From NCBI GenBank assembly GCA_004375895.1, contig SOJW01000015.1:1-64000 (forward strand): 64,000 nt of DNA, written 5' to 3'. The stretch comes from Candidatus Stahliibacteriota bacterium (GTDB lineage Bacteria; Hydrothermota; Tepidihabitantia; B3-TA06). The translations under genes were made by a program, and so were the position numbers. Shown here in pieces: positions 58,957 to 64,000 of this stretch. Under the pieces are notes generated by a model that saw nothing but the letters and a program-made list of their open reading frames with translations, had not been told where the DNA came from and did not search any database. How positions within the stretch are numbered: position 1 is the first letter of the stretch; each line of letters starts with the position of its first letter.

Positions 58957-59343
58957 TTAAGGCCTCCAGGCGCTCCAGGTTCCCTGCCATCCGTTGTTCC
59001 TATACCAGTTGCCTGATGCAATGCCGTCTATCCAGGGGGCTGGGAAGGTGCCGCACCAGATTCCGATGTAGGTTTCTTCTTCGTCGTACATCTCGCCGTC
59101 TGTCACTACGTAGTAGTCGCCTACCAACTCTGCCTCTCCGTACCAGGTGCCGTAGTTGTGCAGGTAGTCGGCGTAGCTTGCCCAGGTGCCTACGTAGATT
59201 GCGGGATCTACGGTTTCGTTAAGGGTGCCTTTGATGACGCCCTGATCGTCGCCGTCATAGGTGCCTACCCAGTCGGAAGCGAGGAGTGGGGCGGCGGCGA
59301 ACAGAAGCGCTATGGCGATGGTTGGAAGCAGTGCTTTCTTCAT
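58957..59343 (-). CDS. Exported tandem-paralogue protein, member 3
   Basis: Protein of 128 residues with signal peptide MKKALLPTIAIALLFAAAPL. The mature part begins SDWVGTYDGDDQGVIKGTLN and continues DPAIYVGTW, YGTWYGEAELVGDYYVVTDG, IGIWCGTFPAPWIDGIASG and NGWQGTWSAWRP. It is closest to member 1 (59810-60205). The repeated GxWxG pattern has a period of roughly 20-25 residues. A GGAGAAGAC site precedes the ATG. Function unknown. Confidence 0.8.
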   Translation of the reverse strand: MKKALLPTIAIALLFAAAPLLASDWVGTYDGDDQGVIKGTLNETVDPAIYVGTWASYADYLHNYGTWYGEAELVGDYYVVTDGEMYDEEETYIGIWCGTFPAPWIDGIASGNWYRNNGWQGTWSAWRP

Positions 59344-59391
59344 GTCTTCTCCTTGAATGATTGCAATGTCACAACGAGTTTATCTTTGCAG

Positions 59392-59778
59392 CTAGTAGCT
59401 CCAACCGCTCCAGGTGCCGCTCGCTGTGCTGTCCCAGCTCCATCTGCCTGAAGCTTCTGTGTCGTCGTATGCGGGGAATCTGCCTGACCAGCGTCCCATA
59501 GGTTCGCCATCCTCGTCGTAGACGATGCCTGCATCGATCACGTAGTAGCGGCCTACAAGTTCAGCTTCTCCGTACCAGGTGCCTTCATCCGGCGGATCCT
59601 GGTCAGTGGTTACCCATACGCCTTCGTAGTATGCAGGTTCCTGGCCGTCGTAGATTGTGCCTTTCCAGACACCTGTTCTGTCTCCAGTGAACGTGCCTAC
59701 CCAGTTGGAGTTGGCCATTAGAGCGGTGGCCGCAAACATCAATACTACGGCCACGATCAAGGTTCCTTTGTTTTTCAT
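59392..59778 (-). CDS. Exported tandem-paralogue protein, member 2
   Basis: Protein of 128 residues with signal peptide MKNKGTLIVAVVLMFAATAL. The mature part starts NSNWVGTFTGDRTGVWKGTI, then EGTWYGEAELVGRYYVIDAG, MGRWSGRFPAYDDTEASGRW and ends GTWSGWSY. Shared blocks and length show descent from the same ancestor as its neighbours by tandem duplication. Function unknown. Confidence 0.8.
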   Translation of the reverse strand: MKNKGTLIVAVVLMFAATALMANSNWVGTFTGDRTGVWKGTIYDGQEPAYYEGVWVTTDQDPPDEGTWYGEAELVGRYYVIDAGIVYDEDGEPMGRWSGRFPAYDDTEASGRWSWDSTASGTWSGWSY

Positions 59779-59809
59779 CTTTCCTCCTTGCGATTATTGT
59801 TTTGTTTTT

Positions 59810-60205
59810 CTATTCTTTCCACGCGATCCAGGTTCCTTGCCATCCGTTGTCTCTCCACCAGTCGCCTGAAGCAATGCCGTCTATGTGGCAGGGAGGGAAC
59901 GTGCCACTCCAGTGTCCGATATAGGTTCCTTCGTCGTCGTAGATCTCACCTTCTCGCACTACGAACCAGCCGTTTACTATCTCCTCTGCTCTTCCGTACC
60001 AAGTGCCGTAGTTGTGAGGGTAGTCAAGGTAGCTTTCCCAGGTGCCTTCGTAGATTGCGGGATCGGTGCTTTCGTTCAGAGTGCCTTCGATGACGCCCTG
60101 ATCGTCGCCGTCATAGGTGCCTACCCAGTCCGAAGCCGTCAATGCACTGGCTCCTAACAGTAGCACCAGACCGAGGATTAGTGAGAGTGTGCCCTTTTTG
60201 CTCAT
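59810..60205 (-). CDS. Exported tandem-paralogue protein, member 1
   Basis: Protein of 131 residues with signal peptide MSKKGTLSLILGLVLLLGAS. The mature part SDWVGTYDGDDQGVIEGTLN is almost the same as in member 3; it goes on GTWYGRAEEIVNGWFVVREG, IGHWSGTFPPCHIDGIASGD and NGWQGTWIAWKE. It is the first gene after the promoter at 60243-60270, so all four copies may form one operon. Function unknown. Confidence 0.8.
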   Translation of the reverse strand: MSKKGTLSLILGLVLLLGASALTASDWVGTYDGDDQGVIEGTLNESTDPAIYEGTWESYLDYPHNYGTWYGRAEEIVNGWFVVREGEIYDDEGTYIGHWSGTFPPCHIDGIASGDWWRDNGWQGTWIAWKE

Positions 60206-60242
60206 TTTTGCCTCCTTATAGTTTAAGGGTTCTCACGAACGA

Positions 60243-60270
60243 ATTATAAGGAATAAACTTTGTTTGTCAA
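60243..60270 (-). promoter_or_regulatory. Promoter of the tandem-paralogue cluster
   Basis: Minus strand TTGACA (60265-60270), 16 bases, TATAAT (60243-60248), about 40 bases before the first start codon, which has TAAGGAGGC upstream. Confidence 0.8.
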
Positions 60271-60422
60271 TACCTCAAAAGATACTAATAGATTTAATAC
60301 TATCGAGGAACCTGTTCCGCCCGTAATATCGTTGCTGTGTTACACTCGTCACGGTTGAATGGACTTCGTCACGGATTATGGTGATGATTAGGGTATGGGG
60401 ATTATCAAGTGACCACATAAGT

Positions 60423-60450
60423 TTGACATACCTGACCTTGTGCCTATACT
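60423..60450 (+). promoter_or_regulatory. Promoter of pepA-mnmA
   Basis: TTGACA (60423-60428), 16 bases, TATACT (60445-60450); pepA starts at 60484 after AAGGAGACTTACG. Confidence 0.75.
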
Positions 60451-60483
60451 CCTTTTGAAAAAAGAAAGATAAGGAGACTTACG

Positions 60484-61986
60484 ATGAAGGTAGAAGTTAA
60501 AGAAGGCGATGTAACCAATTTTGCCGCGCCGTTACTCGTGGTTAATCTTTTCGAGGGAGTGAAGCATCCGGGCGGCGCCACAGGTGCTGTGGATAAAGCA
60601 CTGGGCGGAACCATCAGTAAGGCACTTGCCGCAGGAGAGATGGAGGGTAAGCTCGGCGAAACGCTTCTCTTCCATACGGACGGCAAGATCCCTGCCGAGC
60701 GAGTGTTGGTGCTCGGTCTTGGTGAGGCTGAAAAGTTTGGCCCTGAGGAGGCGCGCAGGGCTGCAGCTTCGGCCATCTGGGCTGCAGAAAAGCTCTCCAT
60801 AAAGGAGATGGCAACCATTGTGCACGGTGCAGGCATCGGAGGAATCCAACCTCAATCGGCCGCCGAGGCCACTGCACTCGGTTCCCTGCTTGCCGCCTAC
60901 CGGTTCGACAAGTACAAAGAGGAGAAGGAACAGCAAAAGCCTCGTGTTGAGAATCTTGCCATCCTTGAGCGTGATTCCGCCAAGATCGCTTCCTTTAAGA
61001 AAGGGGTTAAGCGAGCCGAAGTTATTGCCTGGGCGCAGAACCTTGCACGCGACCTTGTGAATGAGCCGAGCAACGTGATGACGCCTGTTGAGTTTTCTAA
61101 ACGTGTCCAAGAGGCCGGGAGCAAAGCCGGAGCTGAAGTTACTGTCCACGATGAGGCCTGGATTCAAGAAAAGGGCATGAGCCTTCTCTGGGGTGTTGCC
61201 AAGGGCAGCGCTAACCCGCCGCGTTTGGTGGTTATCCGTTACAAGGGGGCGGGTGATAAGGCCCCATGGATAGGCATCGTAGGCAAGGGCGTTATGTTCG
61301 ATTCAGGCGGCATCTCGCTCAAGAAACCCCAGGGTATGGAGGGTATGAAGGGCGATATGGGCGGCGGTGCTGCGGTTGCCGGAGCCTTGCTTGCCGCTGC
61401 TAAGCTGGGGATCAAGCGCAACCTCTTAGGCATCATCCCTGCGGTCTTCAACTCACCTGGTGGAGGAGCTCAGAATCCTGGCGACATCGTTTGCGGCCTT
61501 GACGGCCCCGCTGTCGAGATAATCTCCACCGATGCCGAGGGACGGTTGATACTTGCCGACGGTCTTTCCTACGCGCGCGAGTTGGGTGCAGCCTATCTGG
61601 TTGATATAGCTACACTTACCGGGGCATCGGTCGTTGCTCTGGGTACAAAGGTGGCAGGTATCTTTGCCACGGACGAGAAGTTAGAGAAACTTCTTATGGA
61701 TAACGTTGGCCAGACCGGTGAGCGGCTCTGGCCGATGCCTATGTTTGATGAGTACAATAAACAGTTAGAGAGTACGGCTGCCGGTATCAAGAACACGGGC
61801 GGCAGGGCTGCAGGGGCGATCACCGCGGCAAAGTTTCTTGAGCATTTTACAGACAAAAAGCCCTGGGCGCACATAGACATCGCGGCCAAGGAGATGACCG
61901 ATAAGCCCTACTCCTGCTACCGCAAGGGAGCCACCGGCTTCGGCGTGCGCACCCTGCTTCGGTTCGTCGAACGCTGGGAGGGGTGA
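60484..61986 (+). CDS. pepA: Leucyl aminopeptidase (M17)
   Basis: Cytoplasmic di-metal exopeptidase of 500 residues that removes N-terminal residues from peptides. The N-terminal macro-like domain (about 1-165) is followed by the catalytic domain with GIVGKGVMFDSGGISLKKPQ, MKGDMGGGAAVAGALLA and the signature STDAEGRLILADGLSY (NTDAEGRL type). These supply the metal-binding lysine, aspartates and glutamate and the catalytic arginine. Length is typical. Its stop overlaps the GTG start of mnmA (GTGA). Confidence 0.96.
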   Translation: MKVEVKEGDVTNFAAPLLVVNLFEGVKHPGGATGAVDKALGGTISKALAAGEMEGKLGETLLFHTDGKIPAERVLVLGLGEAEKFGPEEARRAAASAIWAAEKLSIKEMATIVHGAGIGGIQPQSAAEATALGSLLAAYRFDKYKEEKEQQKPRVENLAILERDSAKIASFKKGVKRAEVIAWAQNLARDLVNEPSNVMTPVEFSKRVQEAGSKAGAEVTVHDEAWIQEKGMSLLWGVAKGSANPPRLVVIRYKGAGDKAPWIGIVGKGVMFDSGGISLKKPQGMEGMKGDMGGGAAVAGALLAAAKLGIKRNLLGIIPAVFNSPGGGAQNPGDIVCGLDGPAVEIISTDAEGRLILADGLSYARELGAAYLVDIATLTGASVVALGTKVAGIFATDEKLEKLLMDNVGQTGERLWPMPMFDEYNKQLESTAAGIKNTGGRAAGAITAAKFLEHFTDKKPWAHIDIAAKEMTDKPYSCYRKGATGFGVRTLLRFVERWEG

Positions 61987-63059
61987 GTTTCAATCCCGTG
62001 ACTAATAAGAAGGTCCTGATAGGTATGAGCGGCGGCGTGGACTCAAGCGTTGCCGCCTTCCTGCTCAAGGAGCAAGGCTACGAGGTCCACGGTTTCACCC
62101 TTCGTATGTGGAACGAGGAGGGCGAGGAGGGCGAGGAGGGCGAGGAGGGTGAGGAGGGCAGGTGCTGCTCGCGCGATGCTATCGAAGCTGCGATCGCCGT
62201 TTCCCGGAAGATAGGTATCCTTCACACCATCATCGATATCCGCAAACAGTTCGAGGCCGAGGTAGTCAACTACTTCCTTGATGAATATCGCAGCGGCCGT
62301 ACCCCTAACCCTTGTGCGATCTGCAACGAGCGTATTCGCTTCGGGGCTTTCTGGGATGCAGCAAGGAGCTTTGGAGCAGATTATCTCTCCACCGGTCACT
62401 ACTCCGGAATAGTCGAAGATTCAGGTGAGCTGTTCTTTGCTCGTGCAAAGGACGAGCGCAAGTCGCAAGAATACTTCCTTGCACTGATCCCTAAGGAACG
62501 TTTAGGTCATCTGATCTTTCCGCTTGCCGAGTTGACCAAGGACCGGGTGCGCGCTATCGCCTCGAATAACAATCTACCAATAATTGATCGCGAGAGCCAG
62601 GACATCTGCTTTATACCTGACGGGGATACGGCTTCGTTTCTTCACAGGCATTTTGGTTCCAAGCCTGGGGAGATCGTTGATCTTGAAGGTAACGTTCTAG
62701 GAACCCATAAGGGCATCTGGTTCCATACCATAGGTCAGCGCAAGGGTTTGGGGATAGCGAAAGGAGAACCTTTATACGTGGTCTCGCTTGATCGTGAGAA
62801 TAACCGTGTGATAGTAGGCCCGCGCTCCGCACTTACCGGTGATCGCTTCAGATTAACCCAAGTCAACCGCTTCACTGATCGCGACTTATCTGCCCTTCCC
62901 TTAACCTGCAAGATACGCTACGCCACCCCGCAAATTAGCTGCCATCTTGAAGATGAAAAGGTTGTTCTGGATCATCCGGTTGACGCAATCACGCCCGGTC
63001 AGTTAGGGGTTATCTACTGGGAGAATAAGGTGGTTATGGCCGGGATCATCGAGGGTTAA
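61983..63059 (+). CDS. mnmA: tRNA-specific 2-thiouridylase MnmA
   Basis: Adds sulphur to U34 of Lys, Glu and Gln tRNAs. The 358-residue protein has the PP-loop VLIGMSGGVDSSVAAFLLKE, the catalytic cysteine in RTPNPCAICNERIRF, the second in RESQDICFIPDGDTASFL, and the C-terminal VIVGPRSALTGDRF domain. After TLRMWNE the chain holds the low-complexity EEGEEGEEGEEG from a nine-base DNA repeat (GAGGAGGGC type), in a loop where other members are variable. The GTG start overlaps the pepA stop. Confidence 0.95.
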   Translation: MSFNPVTNKKVLIGMSGGVDSSVAAFLLKEQGYEVHGFTLRMWNEEGEEGEEGEEGEEGRCCSRDAIEAAIAVSRKIGILHTIIDIRKQFEAEVVNYFLDEYRSGRTPNPCAICNERIRFGAFWDAARSFGADYLSTGHYSGIVEDSGELFFARAKDERKSQEYFLALIPKERLGHLIFPLAELTKDRVRAIASNNNLPIIDRESQDICFIPDGDTASFLHRHFGSKPGEIVDLEGNVLGTHKGIWFHTIGQRKGLGIAKGEPLYVVSLDRENNRVIVGPRSALTGDRFRLTQVNRFTDRDLSALPLTCKIRYATPQISCHLEDEKVVLDHPVDAITPGQLGVIYWENKVVMAGIIEG

Positions 63060-63105
63060 GGGAACTTCTTCCCGCACCTTAGCTTGAAGGAAGCTGAGGG
63101 GGTGC

Positions 63106-63133
63106 TTGACTAAAGCTGAAATTCAATTATGCT
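63106..63133 (+). promoter_or_regulatory. Promoter of pheT, leaderless geometry
   Basis: TTGACT (63106-63111), 16 bases, TATGCT (63128-63133), then six bases to the ATG at 63140. Confidence 0.6.
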
Positions 63134-63139
63134 TAAGAC

Positions 63140-64000
63140 ATGAGACTTCCTATGCGTCTGCTCGAGAGGGTTACCGGTCGAGATCTTTCGGCAGATTCGG
63201 TTGCGGGACATCTTGAGCGTGTGGGTTTTCCTGTTGAGGAGATCATAGAACTCCTGCCTTATGATCCACAGGTTCGCACCGCAAAGGTTACAGGTGTCCT
63301 CAAGCATACCGATAATGGAGTACTTCTTACAGTAGAAACAGACGAAGAGCGCTACTACGCCTATTCCCACGTTGAGGTGGCACTAGAAGGCGTTGTAGCG
63401 ATTGGGTTTATAAAAAGCCCCCTCGCTGAAAAGATACTTGCCGATCGCGAAGATGCCGCGGCCGCGGTGCTGGTGGAGAAGGACCTGGGACTGGAAGAAG
63501 ATAGGCCTGTAGTTCTTCCCCCGGATACTCCGCTGGGCGTGATGCTCTCGGATGTTATTGAAAGCACGGTACTTGACGTGGAGGTTACCCCTAACCGCGG
63601 CGATTTATACTCTGTATACGGACTGGTGCGTGAGTTGTCGGTGTTGTGGGGAGAGCGGTTCGTTACTCCTCCGGCACCGCGAGTGGAGATAGGCTCAGAT
63701 GTACATCCATTTAGGCTCGAGATAGAGGCCGAAGATGCCGTTGATCAGTACTACGGTTTTGCGATAGATGGCGTGGGCGTGGCCGAATCTCCCTTCTGGC
63801 TCCGCTGGATGCTTCATGCGTTTGGGGTGCGGCCGGTGAACAACGTGGTGGACTGTACTAGCTACGTTATGTTCCTCACCGGTCAGCCGTTGCACGCCTT
63901 TGACGCGGCAAGGATCCGAAAGTCGGTGGTTAAGGTGCGTCGTGCAAAGGACAAGGAGCGCTTCACTGCCATCGATCACAAGTGCTATGCGCTTTCATCC
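63140..64000 (+). CDS. pheT: Phenylalanyl-tRNA synthetase beta subunit, N-terminal part (partial)
   Basis: Open frame running off the right edge, hence absent from the ORF track. It starts MRLPMRLLERVTGRDLSADS, with AGHLERVGFPVEE. The OB-like/EMAP region (about 40-150) follows, then ESTVLDVEVTPNRGDLYSVY and the B3/4 editing domain start GVRPVNNVVDCTSYVMFLTG, QPLHAFDAARI. About 287 residues are visible of an expected 750-800. pheS is not immediately upstream, where mnmA lies, so the two subunits are not in the usual pheS-pheT operon here. The start codon is set by the promoter position and family alignment. Confidence 0.93.
   Translation, partial: MRLPMRLLERVTGRDLSADSVAGHLERVGFPVEEIIELLPYDPQVRTAKVTGVLKHTDNGVLLTVETDEERYYAYSHVEVALEGVVAIGFIKSPLAEKILADREDAAAAVLVEKDLGLEEDRPVVLPPDTPLGVMLSDVIESTVLDVEVTPNRGDLYSVYGLVRELSVLWGERFVTPPAPRVEIGSDVHPFRLEIEAEDAVDQYYGFAIDGVGVAESPFWLRWMLHAFGVRPVNNVVDCTSYVMFLTGQPLHAFDAARIRKSVVKVRRAKDKERFTAIDHKCYALSS

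Noticed and set aside
1-64000. tRNA or rRNA genes
   Set aside because: I looked for tRNA-like TTCGA/TTCAA arms with flanking acceptor stems and for rRNA blocks and found none I could support.

Overview
The window is a gene-dense stretch of bacterial chromosome (about 50 % GC by eye). It carries housekeeping genes (ftsK, a CCA-adding type nucleotidyltransferase, nnr, ispF, secD, secF, pdxJ, cinA, pgpA, rpmB, pepA, mnmA, start of pheT) interleaved with many exported proteins. A GWxTD-domain protein, beta-propeller and PQQ-like exported proteins, polymer-forming beta-helix and pre-peptidase C-terminal domain lipoproteins, and C-terminal tails resembling secretion-sorting (FlgD/T9SS-like) domains suggest an uncultivated Gram-negative lineage of the FCB / candidate-phylum type (for example WOR-3). 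This placement is inference from gene content; no rRNA is present. I see no rRNA, tRNA or CRISPR array.

Layout. 1-5.1 kb (minus): DUF3467 gene, nucleotidyltransferase, M50 peptidase, ftsK, then a TldD/PmbA-family gene running off the left edge. 5.2-8.5 kb: a cassette of M15-like zinc peptidase plus exported protein of unknown function, with a second exported paralogue, the tail of a lost second M15 gene and a broken tail of a lipoate-ligase gene. 8.6-12.7 kb: a coiled-coil/beta-repeat protein, nnr and a beta-propeller protein. 12.7-15.4 kb: a repeat-rich island with two tandem units, each a divergent XRE regulator and a compact GIY-YIG-like protein. 15.4-21.7 kb: an aldehyde dehydrogenase (pruA-like), PQQ-like lipoprotein, GWxTD protein, PSP1 protein and small exported proteins. 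21.9-30.1 kb (minus): ispF, a phosphate transporter/PhoU pair, thpR, cinA, pgpA, secF, secD, pdxJ. 30.8-33.5 kb: tldD/pmbA pair. 33.6-36 kb (minus): a four-helix-bundle gene inside simple repeats, a bactofilin-like protein, and a rubrerythrin-like protein with an unlisted 40-residue desulforedoxin-like protein. 36.2-42.5 kb: methyltransferase, FmdB zinc ribbon, FAD oxidoreductase, GT-C glycosyltransferase, TPR and PPC lipoproteins. 43.4-46.1 kb: a partner-switching (RsbS/RsbT/RsbX-like) operon. 46.4-49.8 kb: intact lipoate-ligase family gene and a second, inverted copy of the M15/exported-protein cassette. 50-58.1 kb (minus): YcaQ-like protein, beta-barrel protein, polysaccharide/nucleotide-sugar genes, SIMPL protein, rpmB. 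58.5-60.2 kb: four tandem exported paralogues. 60.5-64 kb: pepA, mnmA, pheT.

Regulation. Sigma-70-like boxes (TTGACA, about 16-17 bases, TATAAT-like) recur. In at least seven cases the start codon lies only 5-7 bases after the -10 box, which predicts leaderless mRNAs. Intergenic regions carry several families of short hairpin repeats.

The most unusual items are (1) the duplicated XRE/GIY-YIG units, whose nucleases are nearly identical while the regulators and the palindromes inside their promoters have diverged; (2) the M15 peptidase/exported-protein cassette, present in inverted copies with decayed remnants and an identical 49-base upstream element; (3) a dispersed hairpin with constant flanks and compensating stem changes; and (4) an RsbS-RsbT-RsbT/X operon without an RsbR or sigma-factor gene.
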